Below are positions 1 to 9,086 of a stretch of 64,000 nt of DNA, one piece after another. Position 1 is the first letter of the stretch; every line of letters starts with the position of its first letter. A program made the position numbers and the translations under genes. Source of the DNA: Bryobacteraceae bacterium (lineage in GTDB: Bacteria > Acidobacteriota > Terriglobia > Bryobacterales > Bryobacteraceae); contig JARKOC010000248.1 of assembly GCA_029975915.1 (NCBI GenBank), forward strand, positions 62,001 through 126,000, written 5' to 3'. The notes under the pieces were generated by a model. The model was given only the letters and a program-made list of their open reading frames with translations, was not told the DNA's origin and did no database searches.

Positions 1-1
1 C

Positions 2-133
2 TATGAGCCGTACCTGATGCAGTTGGGATTCCTGGACCGGACGCCGCGGGGCCGGATGGCGACCGACCGGGCGTTTGAATATTTCGGGGTGCAAAGGCGC
101 ATGGCGCAGTCGCCACAGCGGCCCTTATTCTGA
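2..133 (+). CDS. ruvB: Holliday junction branch-migration helicase RuvB, C-terminal fragment
   Basis: The first 43 codons in frame 2 read [20 protein letters not shown] followed by TDRAFEYFG and end at a TGA. This is the conserved end of the RuvB winged-helix DNA-binding domain (family pattern EPYL-x2-GF-x2-RTPRGR-x-AT). The gene is cut by the window edge, so the AAA+ core lies outside. RuvB drives branch migration of Holliday junctions with RuvA. Its last codons overlap the 3' end of the convergent 780-aa gene by 9 bp. Confidence 0.9.
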   Translation, partial: YEPYLMQLGFLDRTPRGRMATDRAFEYFGVQRRMAQSPQRPLF

Positions 134-2467
134 CGGATTCGGCGGCGGCGCGGCGGTGTCATCCGGCGTCCAGAAAATCCGGTCGCCATTCTCGCCCGTC
201 CATTCCAGTTTCACATCGCAGCGTGCCTCGGGACCGGCAAGGGCTGCGGTAGCCTCAACGAGCACCAGCGAACTGAGTCCGAGCATCTCGTTGCCGGCAT
301 ACAGCCGTTTCAGGCGTCCGTGAAAGGCCTTGATGAAATAGCCGCCATCGCGTGCAAGCCGCCGGGCGGCGGTGCGCGGGTCGTTCCCCCAGCCGGAGCG
401 AAGTTCACGGCCGGTCTCTGCGATGCGAATCATGTCCTGGACCAGGAAAGCATCAGCCGAGAGCAGCGCAGCGAACTGCGGGCGCCGGACGGCGCCGGCG
501 ATCACGGTCCGCGGATCAGCAGGGTCGTAGGAGCGGGCCCGCCTCTCGAAACCAGCATCGCTGAGAATGCGGCGGGCGGTAGTGATCATGGATGGCAGCG
601 AGGCCGCGGCGCTGGCGGCCGCGGCTTGGACCGATCGGGCGTCCATGGCGTCGTAGGTGTAGTCGCGCCGGCCTCGAGAGCGATAGGGCCGGCTGGCGGC
701 ATAGACCAGAAGGGGCCAGGCGGCTCCGATATCCGCGTAGCGCTTGGGACTTGAGAAGTAGAGAGCCGGGAGCCACCGGCGCATCAAGGACTGAAGGGCG
801 AGCGAGACGCGAGAAATGGCGGCGTCGAACTCAGTTGTGGACGGCTGCGGCGTGCGGGTCCAAGCCAGTACGAGGTCGCCTGGGGCGGTGATCACCAACC
901 GGGCCTCGCCCTTGGCGTCTGGCCAGGGAACCTCATTTACGCCATAGGCCTGCAGGACCGCCTTCCAGGCGGCGTCTCCCGATCCTGGAACGGTGGCAAA
1001 ACGATGCTCGAAGACCAGATTCCGCGTGTCGCAAACAGGTTCACCGTCACGCACCGACACCGAAGCGGCCAGAAGCATCGTGCTTGACATGATTCCCGAG
1101 ACCACCACTTGCTCCCTGGCGTCGACGTTGTAGACCAGAAGCCTGCCCATGGCATCGTTTTCAACGCGCGCCGAGGCCAGCGCCTCAATGTCCCTGCGAT
1201 AGAACCTGCGGCCGGTAAATGGCAGCGTGAGATCAAGATACCAGCGCCGCGCGAGGAAGGATTCGAACTCTCCCTTGTGGATCAACGCGCCAGCGCCGGC
1301 CTCAAGCGCTGCGCCCAGGTTGCCGGCCAGAACGGCCCGTGCCGATGCGGCGCCCCCGGCCGTGGCAGGGAACGACACATCAAGAAAGGCGGTATCCGCG
1401 CTGGAGGCTTCCGCCCCAGCAATGAGCCCGGCGGCGAACGCGCGGTTCAGCGCTTCCGGCGATCTCTCGTGGATGCGGTCGCGGAGAAGTGCGAGCCTGG
1501 CCAGAAAATCGCGTGCGCCTTGCCGGTCAAGAGCCTGGCCGGCTTGCTCGGACATTGATGCCAGAACGGGCCCGGTCAGCTTGGAGAGATCCATCGTAGC
1601 GATGGCGTGCTGGCGAAGACGGCGGATGGCATCGATCAGATGATCGTCATTGAGACGATCCAGCAAGTCGCCAGCTGCCTGGCCTGCTGCGGCCGCGCCA
1701 AGCGACGCAAGCCACCGGCCAACTGTCGACGCCTGGGAAACGGGCGCCGGACGCCGTGCCGCCGCGAACTCCAGCGCCTGGCGCAGCTCCGAGAGGCCGC
1801 CGCCCTCTCCAAGGGCCCGCCATAGAGCCGCCTCGCACTTCACCGTCAGGCTTCTCCAGAAGATGGCGGCTGCGTCAAGCTGGCGCGCAGTCAGACCGGT
1901 GGCATCGGCCAGGGCTCGCCAATCGGAGCCACAGGATGCGGCAAGAGTCTTGCGGAACCACTCGATGGGATGAACCCCAGCCAGCGCAGCCAGCAATTGG
2001 CCCGGACCGGACGCAGCCTTTACCTCCGAAACGACTCTGGCTGAGGCCTTCACCCCAACCGATCCGTTCTTGTCATTTGCAGATTTGAGCTCCAGGCGCA
2101 GGCGCCCATCGCTCATCCGGACGCGCGACTCAAAATCCGCCGTCAGGCAGGCGGCGATGCTGGCGGCCGCGCACGAGTCGATGCGAATGCCGGTTGTCCC
2201 TCGAAGGACATTGAAGGCGATTTCCCTCATCCACTGGTAGTCGTAGCCGAACGGAATGTCGCGCTGGAATTCGAAACGCCGGACGGAAACGCAGCCCAGG
2301 ACGAGACCCTCGGGCAATGCCTCGATGCCCGTCAGAGTGGAGGCGCTGCCGATCCATTCAGCGGCCTGAGTCTGGCTGGCCGATTCACAATACAAGTTCT
2401 GTTGGTCCCGGCGGTCCCAGAGCCGGTAAACGCCGTTGACGAATTCAATGCCGTCGGGTTGCGCCAT
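125..2467 (-). CDS. Protein of unknown function, 780 aa
   Basis: This is a long open frame with even codon use and no frameshift. I chose the ATG at 2467 because GGAG lies 6 nt upstream; a TTG nine codons further upstream is open but has no ribosome site. The protein starts [20 protein letters not shown], has no signal peptide or obvious membrane segment, and is rich in Ala, Arg and Leu. The middle part (about residues 150-420) looks helical, the C-terminal part mixed. I recognise no domain or catalytic motif. It lies convergent to ruvB, and downstream of the acetyltransferase/small-protein pair on the same strand with a gap of about 100 bp. No function is proposed. Confidence 0.75.
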   Translation of the reverse strand: MAQPDGIEFVNGVYRLWDRRDQQNLYCESASQTQAAEWIGSASTLTGIEALPEGLVLGCVSVRRFEFQRDIPFGYDYQWMREIAFNVLRGTTGIRIDSCAAASIAACLTADFESRVRMSDGRLRLELKSANDKNGSVGVKASARVVSEVKAASGPGQLLAALAGVHPIEWFRKTLAASCGSDWRALADATGLTARQLDAAAIFWRSLTVKCEAALWRALGEGGGLSELRQALEFAAARRPAPVSQASTVGRWLASLGAAAAGQAAGDLLDRLNDDHLIDAIRRLRQHAIATMDLSKLTGPVLASMSEQAGQALDRQGARDFLARLALLRDRIHERSPEALNRAFAAGLIAGAEASSADTAFLDVSFPATAGGAASARAVLAGNLGAALEAGAGALIHKGEFESFLARRWYLDLTLPFTGRRFYRRDIEALASARVENDAMGRLLVYNVDAREQVVVSGIMSSTMLLAASVSVRDGEPVCDTRNLVFEHRFATVPGSGDAAWKAVLQAYGVNEVPWPDAKGEARLVITAPGDLVLAWTRTPQPSTTEFDAAISRVSLALQSLMRRWLPALYFSSPKRYADIGAAWPLLVYAASRPYRSRGRRDYTYDAMDARSVQAAAASAAASLPSMITTARRILSDAGFERRARSYDPADPRTVIAGAVRRPQFAALLSADAFLVQDMIRIAETGRELRSGWGNDPRTAARRLARDGGYFIKAFHGRLKRLYAGNEMLGLSSLVLVEATAALAGPEARCDVKLEWTGENGDRIFWTPDDTAAPPPNPSE

Positions 2468-2572
2468 ACGATTCTCCGTGCCTTGCGGTGGCAAGATCCC
2501 GGGATCGATTCTAGCCGCGCGTGGAGGAGTTCCAGCCGTCCGGCTCGGTAAACCTGGCTGCCAAAAATCGAG

Positions 2573-2860
2573 TTAAAACTCGGGCATTGAATCGCTTAGG
2601 CGCTTCTTTGAAAAAACTCGTTGCTGGCGTGAACGCGCCTCCGGCCGGATGCGGAATTTCAGGTAGTCGTTCATTTCGCCCAAGGAGGCGAACAGCCCGG
2701 CCAGGCTTGGATCGGTCCTTCCCGGAGCCGGACGCATCCTGTGAAAGTCGCGCGGCGTGAAGACTCCATGATCAGAGATCACGGCCGTACCCATGGGACG
2801 GTATTCGTGAGTTCCCATGGCCCAGGCTTGGCCGTCACGGAGCCAGAGCGCGAAACCCAT
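2573..2860 (-). CDS. Small protein of unknown function coupled to an acetyltransferase
   Basis: The 95-aa reading frame starts MGFALWLRDGQAWAMGTHEY at the ATG at 2860, preceded by GGGGGA at about 8 nt. Its start lies one base past the stop of the acetyltransferase gene, which suggests translational coupling. A longer open frame reaches 2980 but would run inside the acetyltransferase gene, so I reject that start. The sequence is polar and has no signal peptide or membrane segment; the basic C-terminus includes KFRIRPEARSRQQRVFSKKR. I know no family for it. It may be a partner or regulator of the acetyltransferase, which is an inference from position only. Confidence 0.6.
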   Translation of the reverse strand: MGFALWLRDGQAWAMGTHEYRPMGTAVISDHGVFTPRDFHRMRPAPGRTDPSLAGLFASLGEMNDYLKFRIRPEARSRQQRVFSKKRLSDSMPEF

Positions 2861-2861
2861 G

Positions 2862-3278
2862 TCAGACAATCCCCCGGTCTGTCGTGATCCAGGCGGAAGG
2901 GTGCTTCTCCATGCCGACCTTTGCGTAATAGTCATACGCCTTGGGAGCGGCCAGAAGGACGATGCGGCAACCGCCTGCATTCAGGGTTTCGCGCAGAAGC
3001 CGTTTCCCGATGCCCCGATGCTGATAGTCGAGGTGGACGCAGAGGTCGGCGCAGTAGGTGACGTTGGCGAAGTCCGAGAAGCAGCGTGAGGCCCCGACCA
3101 GGGTCGCGCCGTCCCACGCCGTCACCAGCAGGTTGGCGTGCCGCAGCATGGAGGCGATCTTGTCAGGCTCGTTCACCGGGCGGCGCTCGCCGAGCGTGGA
3201 GGCGTTCAACAGGTCGCGGTACTGCTCGACGCTGATTGTATATCCGGTGCGGTAGGTGATGTTCTGGTCCACTCTCAT
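2862..3278 (-). CDS. GNAT family N-acetyltransferase
   Basis: The protein has 138 aa, the usual size of a single GNAT domain. The acetyl-CoA pyrophosphate loop is visible as YQHRGIGKRLL (residues 85-95, matching Q/R-x-x-G-x-G/A). The strand before it, ADLCVHLDY, and the C-terminal YDYYAKVGMEKH, where family members often have a catalytic Tyr, also fit. The start is the ATG at 3278 (MRVDQNITYRTGYTISVEQY); the frame stays open far upstream only because it runs antisense through the isomerase gene. It is divergent from the isomerase at 3306, with 27 bp between the starts. The acceptor substrate cannot be told. The next gene downstream begins directly at its stop. Confidence 0.85.
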   Translation of the reverse strand: MRVDQNITYRTGYTISVEQYRDLLNASTLGERRPVNEPDKIASMLRHANLLVTAWDGATLVGASRCFSDFANVTYCADLCVHLDYQHRGIGKRLLRETLNAGGCRIVLLAAPKAYDYYAKVGMEKHPSAWITTDRGIV

Positions 3279-3305
3279 GTAGGATAGCTTGCGAGGCCCA
3301 TTCCT

Positions 3306-4151
3306 ATGACAAGACGAGATCTGATCCTGACCGGCGCGGCGGCGGCCACCGTTCTGAACGCGCAAACTGAACAAAAGGTGCAGCGGAAAAACCGCATCAA
3401 GCAAGGCGTCTGCGGCGGAGTGTTCGGCCGCGAAATGAGTTTTGAGGACCGCTGCAGGAATGCGGCGCGGCTGGGGGCGCACTGCTATGATTTGGTGCAA
3501 CCTGCACAGTGGGAGATCGTCAAGAAGTACGGCCTGCTGCCTAACATGACGCCCGGCGGCGGCAGGCTGTCGGATGCCTGCAACGACAAGAGCCTGCACG
3601 CCGAGATCGAGAAACAGTTCCAAACAAACATCCCGATGGCCGCGAAGGCGGGCGTCAAGGGCGTGATCACGTTCTCGGGCAATCGCCGCGGCAAGTCCGA
3701 CGAGGAAGGCTTGGAGAATTGCGCCTTGATCCTGAAGAAGGTGACGCCGATCGCCGAGAGCGAGGGCGTCACGATCTGCATGGAACTGCTGAACTCGAAG
3801 GTCGATCACAAAGACTACCAGTGCGATCACACGGCCTGGGGTGTTGAGCTCTGCAAACGGGTAGGTTCGCCGCGGTTCAAGCTGCTGTATGACATTTACC
3901 ACATGCAGATCATGGAGGGCGACATCATCCGGACCATCCGCGACAACATCCAGTACATCGGGCACTTCCATACGGCGGGCAATCCAGGGCGCAAGCAATT
4001 CGACGAGAGCCAGGAACTGAACTACAGCGCGATCGTGAAGGCCATCATCGACACGGGGTACACGGGTTTCTTGTCCCACGAGTACTCTCCCGCTGCCGGC
4101 AAGGATCCGCTCAAAACGCTGGACGAGATGATGACGATCTGCGACGTCTAA
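3306..4151 (+). CDS. Exported hydroxypyruvate isomerase-like TIM-barrel protein
   Basis: The 281-aa protein belongs to the xylose isomerase-like TIM-barrel group and most resembles hydroxypyruvate isomerase (Hyi). The metal ligands of the family are in place: E160 (ICMELLNSK), D196 (YDIYHMQ), H222 (GHFHTAGNPGR) and E259 (LSHEYSP). The strings YDIYHMQI and HFHTAGNPGR are typical of Hyi-like proteins. The N-terminus MTRRDLILTGAAAATVLNA looks like a twin-arginine export signal, unlike the cytosolic enterobacterial enzyme, so the substrate may be a periplasmic sugar or keto-sugar. A hairpin terminator follows at 4176-4205. Whether it acts on hydroxypyruvate itself is unproven. Confidence 0.85.
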   Translation: MTRRDLILTGAAAATVLNAQTEQKVQRKNRIKQGVCGGVFGREMSFEDRCRNAARLGAHCYDLVQPAQWEIVKKYGLLPNMTPGGGRLSDACNDKSLHAEIEKQFQTNIPMAAKAGVKGVITFSGNRRGKSDEEGLENCALILKKVTPIAESEGVTICMELLNSKVDHKDYQCDHTAWGVELCKRVGSPRFKLLYDIYHMQIMEGDIIRTIRDNIQYIGHFHTAGNPGRKQFDESQELNYSAIVKAIIDTGYTGFLSHEYSPAAGKDPLKTLDEMMTICDV

Positions 4152-4175
4152 CGCCAGCTGCAGAACAAAATCAAC

Positions 4176-4205
4176 AAGGCCGCGGCAGAGCATGCTCGCG
4201 GCCTT
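4176..4205 (+). terminator. Hairpin after the Hyi-like gene
   Basis: AAGGCCGCG at 4176-4184 and CGCGGCCTT at 4197-4205 form a perfect 9-bp stem with a 12-nt loop, 25 bp after the stop codon. No long T-run follows, so this is a probable rather than a certain intrinsic terminator. Confidence 0.6.
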
Positions 4206-4299
4206 CGTGCTTCAGAGGCGAAAGTGGCCACCGGCCCTCCAAGCATCCGCTAGACCAAGCTGGAATAGGGTATCCTGACTGGAATTGGAGGATCCTTAC

Positions 4300-5235
4300 A
4301 TGAAGATCAAGTTTGTTGCACTGGCCCTGGCCGGCTTGCCAGCGGCGGTTCTGGCGTGGCAAGGGCACTTGGGGGTGCTCGGCATCACCGAAAGCGCGCT
4401 GCGGGCTGAAGCCGAGAAGGCGGTCCGCTATTACTCGCAGAATGATTCCATCCCGTGGTTCGGAGCAAAGACACGTGATGCGGCCAAGGCCATGAGCGAG
4501 CAGGACCGGGCGGCGGCCGTGAAGGAGATCCTGGCGGCGGTGAAGGCAATTGTGATGTCCAAGCCCTTCATGGATGCCCATGCGGAGTATGTGAAGAAGG
4601 AACACAAGGGCGTGGACCACGGCATCAAGGTGCTCTCCCCGGAAGAAAAGCATAAGGCAATGATGGCTGGCGGCGATGCCGCCATCGACGAAGCGACCAA
4701 GCAGATGGCTTCACAAATGGCTCAGATGGTGGTCCAGATGCCTGCCGAGATGGTGAAACCGATGTTTGATGAGGATCTCAAGAGTTGGGAGAGGCAGGCT
4801 AAGTCGACCAGCGCACAGGCCCGGGCGAAGGGGCAGAAGCTCTATTCGGGGGCGAAGGCCATCGAGGGGCTGGCGGCAACCGATATGGCGAAATTCAAGC
4901 AAGGCTATGCCGTACTGAAGTCCATCGATCTGGGCGGGCCGGACAACTGGGCGGCAATTCAAGGCGGCGCCAACCAGCAGCAAATGGAGGAGGAACAGAG
5001 CAACTGGAACAAGTACAACCTCAAGGCGGTGCTGAAAGGCAGGCTGAGCCGGATTGTGAAAGAAGCTTCGACGGTGGATTTCGCGGCCCAGACTGTGCAG
5101 CAGGGCAGAACCGTGAAGTTCGTGAATCCGGCATATGAACGCAAAAGCTCCACCTGGAAGGCGATGTACAGGGCGGGAAAAGCTCCAACGGCGGCGCTGG
5201 CTGAGTTCGCCAACGCCTGGCTGAAAGAACTCTAG
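4300..5235 (+). CDS. Exported protein of unknown function, 311 aa
   Basis: The start is the ATG at 4300, with GGAGGA 7 nt upstream; an upstream TTG in the same frame overlaps this ribosome site. The first 20 residues, MKIKFVALALAGLPAAVLAW, form a Sec-type signal peptide. The mature part is rich in Ala, Lys, Met and Gln and appears mostly helical, including a stretch at about residues 130-155 with repeated QMA/MVKPM units. No catalytic motif or known domain was recognised. It is convergent with the next gene and shares an intergenic hairpin with it. Confidence 0.75.
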   Translation: MKIKFVALALAGLPAAVLAWQGHLGVLGITESALRAEAEKAVRYYSQNDSIPWFGAKTRDAAKAMSEQDRAAAVKEILAAVKAIVMSKPFMDAHAEYVKKEHKGVDHGIKVLSPEEKHKAMMAGGDAAIDEATKQMASQMAQMVVQMPAEMVKPMFDEDLKSWERQAKSTSAQARAKGQKLYSGAKAIEGLAATDMAKFKQGYAVLKSIDLGGPDNWAAIQGGANQQQMEEEQSNWNKYNLKAVLKGRLSRIVKEASTVDFAAQTVQQGRTVKFVNPAYERKSSTWKAMYRAGKAPTAALAEFANAWLKEL

Positions 5236-5252
5236 CGGCCGCGGAAAATGAA

Positions 5253-5283
5253 GCGAGCCGCTGGCACTGAGCCGGCGGCTCGC
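5253..5283 (-). terminator. Intergenic hairpin between convergent genes
   Basis: GCGAGCCGC (5253-5261) and GCGGCTCGC (5275-5283) form a perfect 9-bp stem. Read on the minus strand it is followed by a T-rich tail (TTCATTTT), so it most likely terminates the minus-strand gene ending at 5301. It may also slow transcription of the plus-strand gene ending at 5235. Confidence 0.65.
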
Positions 5284-5300
5284 CGAAAAAGGCAGTCAGG

Positions 5301-6227
5301 CTACTTCCTGGCGAGCATCCGCTCGGCCTCCGTCTTCATGAGGTGGGCGTTGGTCCAGGCCTGGCTCTGGTAGGCCCCCGGAATGGCGGCGCACTGTTCG
5401 CTGAATTTGGCGCCTTCCAGGACCTGTGCGCGGTTCATCGCGGCGCGGCCTAGGTGATAGTTGGAAACGCCGAGGTAGAAGTAGGCAGCCGCCGCCATTT
5501 GGGGGTTGTCTTTGATATAAGGAAGAGCTGCCCGGAAGTCCTTGTTGCATTGGAAGTATTCGCCCTTTTCCCCGTGTGCGAGGCCGGCGACCCAGTACGC
5601 GCGGCTGAGGGCCAGGCTTTTCTTGCGGTCCCAATCAGCCTGGGAAATCGTTTCGGGCTTGGCTTTCCTGGTCATGGCTGTAATGAGCCTCTCGGCGTAT
5701 GATCCGGCGAGCGCCGTCTGTTTGTGAACACTCAGCGCGTGATCACAGAGTACGAGCAGGAGGTCTTCCTGGTTGGGGTGGTTTTTGAGCGCGGCTTCGG
5801 CCATGTCGGGGATTTTTGCGCCGGCGCCGGTCTTCTGGAGTGCGGCGAAGTAGGCGGAGTAACCTTCGCCCATGTACTTGCTCTTCGGACTGAGTTGCTC
5901 GAGGTAGGAGAGCAAGTCGATTGTGACCGCCGGTTCCGCCTTCAAAGCGGTGGCGAAAAGCGCATACTCGGCGTAGCTTTCCACTTCAGCGGCGAATGCC
6001 TTGGTCTTTTTGAGGGTGTCCAACTCGGTTGCGTCGGTAGGATCTGGGGTGGCGATCGTTTGGCGGGCGAGAGTAACGGTTTCACCAGCCAGTTTCTTGA
6101 CGAGGGCGTGGTCGTTGGCGGCGACGGCGTCCTTAAGATTCTGAAATGCGTCTGTCAAATCGCTTGGCGCCGCGCAAAGGGCGCCGGCGAAGAGAAGAGC
6201 CGCGAGACAGGGTACCAAAGAGTACAT
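5301..6227 (-). CDS. Exported helical-repeat (TPR-like) protein of unknown function
   Basis: The start is the ATG at 6227, with GGAG 6 nt upstream. The 308-aa product begins with a clear signal peptide, MYSLVPCLAALLFAGALCAA. The rest is nearly all helical, with periodic alanines and aromatic residues and pairs such as AAAYFYLGVSNYHLGRAAMN near the C-terminus that look like degenerate TPR units. This architecture is common in acidobacterial periplasmic proteins, where it usually mediates protein contacts. I see no enzymatic motif. Its 3' end faces the 311-aa exported protein, and the two share the hairpin at 5253-5283. Confidence 0.75.
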   Translation of the reverse strand: MYSLVPCLAALLFAGALCAAPSDLTDAFQNLKDAVAANDHALVKKLAGETVTLARQTIATPDPTDATELDTLKKTKAFAAEVESYAEYALFATALKAEPAVTIDLLSYLEQLSPKSKYMGEGYSAYFAALQKTGAGAKIPDMAEAALKNHPNQEDLLLVLCDHALSVHKQTALAGSYAERLITAMTRKAKPETISQADWDRKKSLALSRAYWVAGLAHGEKGEYFQCNKDFRAALPYIKDNPQMAAAAYFYLGVSNYHLGRAAMNRAQVLEGAKFSEQCAAIPGAYQSQAWTNAHLMKTEAERMLARK

Positions 6228-6322
6228 GGCAGTCTCCTCAAAGATGATGCGGCTGTATTGTAAATCAATCAAACGCTGGTGGGAAGGGTTTGTATGCCCA
6301 TTTCTGGCTGCTCTATGCCGCC

Positions 6323-6967
6323 TCACATACGCCGATACGTTGCACTGGGCCCAGTCCGAGGTGGGCGTTCAGGTTCCGATCCTTTGACATGAGGGCAGGA
6401 TTGTGAGGCCGCCAGAACTCTCGGTCTGTGCGCGAGAGCTTTGAGGTGGTTAAAGAGAGGTTTGAGCCCGACGCCCGGCGGGACATGCGCCGGCAGTCCG
6501 GCTTTGGCGTCGGTTTCGCGGAGCATCCGTTCCTGCTGGATCTGCCTGAGCTGGTTGAGGCTGCGGAACATCAGTCGCTCGTGGGAGCTGCGGTAACGGG
6601 CCAGCTTCTCGCTGCGCCCGAATGAGCCGGGCGCGCCCAGATCGATGTCCGTGAACATCTCCATTTCGCGGATCTTGTAGAGTTGCCAGGCGGCGAAAAT
6701 GACCATGTCCAGCAGGGTGTTTTCGGTGGCGCCAACGGGTTTGTACTCATCGAGATACTGTTTTCGTAGAGCTTCGTAGGCGGCGCGCATCCCCGGCGCC
6801 ACTGCGTTTTCCAGTTTTGTCGCGCGCAGGCCGTGGGTGACGGCATTTCGTGAAGAACGGGCCTTGCCGGCCTCGGTTTTGGGACCGGTGATGCAGCGCA
6901 CCCCCTCACTGCGTCCGGTGTTGACGGCATCATGCGGGCCGGTGGCTGGAATCGTCGTCTCGGTCAT
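6323..6967 (-). CDS. GPKTEAGKAR-motif protein, dispersed paralogous family, unknown function
   Basis: The start is the ATG at 6967, preceded by AAGGAG at 9 nt. The 214-aa protein has a short disordered N-terminus, then GPKTEAGKARSSRNAVTHGL at residues 28-47. I recognise this from a family of uncharacterised proteins present in many copies in Solibacter-like genomes. A helical middle part (about residues 55-150, ending RSLNQLRQIQQERMLRETDAK) is followed by a Pro-rich tail. The last 67 codons of a second family member lie at 63795-63998. The region upstream (7020-7100) is locally AT-rich and probably holds its promoter. No function is known to me. Confidence 0.75.
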   Translation of the reverse strand: MTETTIPATGPHDAVNTGRSEGVRCITGPKTEAGKARSSRNAVTHGLRATKLENAVAPGMRAAYEALRKQYLDEYKPVGATENTLLDMVIFAAWQLYKIREMEMFTDIDLGAPGSFGRSEKLARYRSSHERLMFRSLNQLRQIQQERMLRETDAKAGLPAHVPPGVGLKPLFNHLKALAHRPRVLAASQSCPHVKGSEPERPPRTGPSATYRRM

Positions 6968-7242
6968 CTCTGGGCGCTCCTTGCCGCCCCAGGCAGAGCA
7001 TAGACCGCCAGCCATCGCGAAGACGGAACTCGCTCGTCTTCTTAAGACAATAAATAATTGATTGCAAACGACTTATCGAAAATTCACTCTCGTCCGCTAA
7101 TCGCGTGAACGCACCAGCGGACACTGCCTTTCAAATTCGTTTGGCTGCGGTCCGGTCACCTGGCGGCTGCCGGCCCTAGCCTTCCCACCCGCGCCCCGAA
7201 TGAGGGGCCCGTGTTGGCCGCGACCACGAGCCGCTGTCGGCG

Positions 7243-8160
7243 CTACACAAACGACAGCCCGATCTCACCGCCCACCTTCTTGATATACGCTGCCCCTTCG
7301 GCGTACTCCTCCGCCGATTTCAAATGCTCCAGCATGAGCGGCGCGTCCTGTTTCAGCGCGGCCACGCCCCGCAGGTACGGCCTATAGTCCAACTTGCCGC
7401 GCCCGGGGATCACCTCGACGAAGTGCACGTTCATCTCCGGGATCCAGTCCAGGTCCTTCGCGTGGCACGACACAATCCACTGCCCCAACACCCGGAAGCA
7501 CTCCTCCGTGAACGCCGTGTTCCCATAGAACCGGTCCGGCGAATTCACCCCGTTGCAGACGTCGATATGGACTCCAAAGCCAGTCCGGTCAATCGCCTTC
7601 AGCAACTTCAGATAAGACCCAGGCGAATCGGGAATAGCCCACCCCATCATCTCGTAAGCGAACTTGGCCCTCTTGGGTTTCACCGCGTCGATGATCTTCT
7701 GCGCGTTCTCCACCGAGGCGTCGAAGAACTCGGCCGAGAAGTTCTTCGGATGCGGCCCGTACCAAACCTTCTCGTGGAATGACCCGCAGATATCGACGCA
7801 GCACCGGGCCCCGACCTCGTCGGCCAGCGCCAACCCCTGCGTCACCCTATCGAGATTCTCTTTGCGTTTCGCCGCATCGGCGTCCATCAGGTTCACCCAG
7901 ACTCCCACCTCGGCGATGACGACATTCTCCGCCTTGTAAGCCTTCTCGATGGCCCTGATCCGCTCCTTGTCCTTCAGGTCCGCGCGAGGGCAATAGCCCG
8001 CCGCATAGCCAAGCCGCCGGTGCTCGAGAGCCAACTCCCGAGGGTCGTCCGATTTGAGATAGACCGGCCCGCCCAGACGGATCTTCTTCAGCTTCATCGG
8101 CGGCGCGGCCCAGGCCGGCACCGCGGCGGCAGCAGTCGAAAGCAGATCTCTGCGTGTCAT
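7243..8160 (-). CDS. Exported sugar phosphate isomerase/epimerase-like TIM-barrel protein
   Basis: The 305-aa protein has the AP-endonuclease-2/xylose-isomerase TIM-barrel signature. Likely metal ligands are E170 (KFAYEMMGW), D200 (GVHIDVCN), H233 (VSCHAKDLDW) and E278 (LMLEHLKS). The start MTRRDLLSTAAAAVPAWAA is a twin-arginine-like signal, so the enzyme probably works outside the cytosol. I prefer the ATG at 8160; a TTG seven codons upstream is possible. It is followed upstream on the same strand by the DUF1080 gene (gap about 50 bp), which suggests a shared role in processing oxidised or keto-sugars. The substrate is unknown. Confidence 0.85.
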   Translation of the reverse strand: MTRRDLLSTAAAAVPAWAAPPMKLKKIRLGGPVYLKSDDPRELALEHRRLGYAAGYCPRADLKDKERIRAIEKAYKAENVVIAEVGVWVNLMDADAAKRKENLDRVTQGLALADEVGARCCVDICGSFHEKVWYGPHPKNFSAEFFDASVENAQKIIDAVKPKRAKFAYEMMGWAIPDSPGSYLKLLKAIDRTGFGVHIDVCNGVNSPDRFYGNTAFTEECFRVLGQWIVSCHAKDLDWIPEMNVHFVEVIPGRGKLDYRPYLRGVAALKQDAPLMLEHLKSAEEYAEGAAYIKKVGGEIGLSFV

Positions 8161-8208
8161 GGCCCGAATTGTATCGCTCAATCGGGCCTGATGGAACCGG
8201 CGGATCGG

Positions 8209-9039
8209 CTACTTCCCGTCGTAGCCCTTCAACCGTCTTATCCAGATGTTTTTGAACCGTACCGGCCGCCCATGATCCTGCAACGAGAACGGTTCCTCAG
8301 GCCCGTGCGGCGCATACGTCGCCACGCGGCGGTGAATGGCCCTTCCGAGAATCTCCATCCTGTGATGGACAAGCACGCCGTTGTGGATCACCGTGATGTA
8401 AGCCGGCTTGACGAGTTTATCGCCGTCGAACTTCGGAGCCTCGAAGAAGATGTCGTACACGTTCCACTGCCCCGCCGGCCGGCTGGCGTTCACCAGTGGC
8501 GGCCACTGCCCGTAAATGGACGCCGCCTGGCCGTCGGCATAGGTCAGGTTTTCGTAAGACTCCAGCACCTGGATCTCATACCTGCCCATTAGTTCGATCC
8601 CGCTGTTGCCCGCGCCCTGGCCCGAACCGGCGCTTCCCTTCGGGATCATCCACTCGACATGCAACTGCACGTCGCCGAACTTCTCCTTCGTCACCAGCCG
8701 CCCTTGCCTGGGCACGATTTCGATGTAGCCGTCCTTCACTTTCCACTTCGGCTCGGTAATCTGGCCGTTGCGGCCCCGCGTGACCCACTGCGAAAGATCC
8801 TTGCCGTTGAACAGAACGATGGCATCCGACGGCGGCGGCGCGCTTGGCTGCGGGTTACCGGGCGTCACCTTCGGCGGGCGGGGACGCGCTGAATCGTGGA
8901 CCTTCCAAGGCTGCCCCGGAATCTGGGGCGTGTCGGTATAGCCTTCGCGGTCGTTGCCCTGCACTTCTTCCTTTGGCGGAGGTGTAGGCTGCTGGGCGAA
9001 CAGTGCGCCCGCGAGCAGAATTGTGACGATGTATTTCAT
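8209..9039 (-). CDS. DUF1080 (3-keto-disaccharide hydrolase-like) secreted protein
   Basis: The 276-aa product starts MKYIVTILLAGALFAQQ, a signal peptide, followed by a Pro-rich linker (about residues 17-75). A DUF1080 jelly-roll domain then starts at AIVLFNGKDLSQW. Family hallmarks include LFNGKDLSxW, the GNSGIELMGRYEIQVLESY strand and WNxYDIxF. The domain resembles concanavalin-like lectins, and some members hydrolyse 3-keto-glycosides. An ATG at 9060 would add seven residues. It sits between the isomerase-like gene (7243) and the OmpA-like gene (9087), all on the same strand. A second DUF1080 gene is at 23571. Confidence 0.88.
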   Translation of the reverse strand: MKYIVTILLAGALFAQQPTPPPKEEVQGNDREGYTDTPQIPGQPWKVHDSARPRPPKVTPGNPQPSAPPPSDAIVLFNGKDLSQWVTRGRNGQITEPKWKVKDGYIEIVPRQGRLVTKEKFGDVQLHVEWMIPKGSAGSGQGAGNSGIELMGRYEIQVLESYENLTYADGQAASIYGQWPPLVNASRPAGQWNVYDIFFEAPKFDGDKLVKPAYITVIHNGVLVHHRMEILGRAIHRRVATYAPHGPEEPFSLQDHGRPVRFKNIWIRRLKGYDGK

Positions 9040-9086
9040 GACTGGATGCGGTTGCCGCATCCGTCATCATACACGCGTGCGGACAG

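Noticed and set aside
2862..4193. A 443-codon minus-strand frame joining the acetyltransferase with sequence antisense to the Hyi-like gene
   Set aside because: Only the last 138 codons match a family; the upstream part is the reverse of the isomerase gene.
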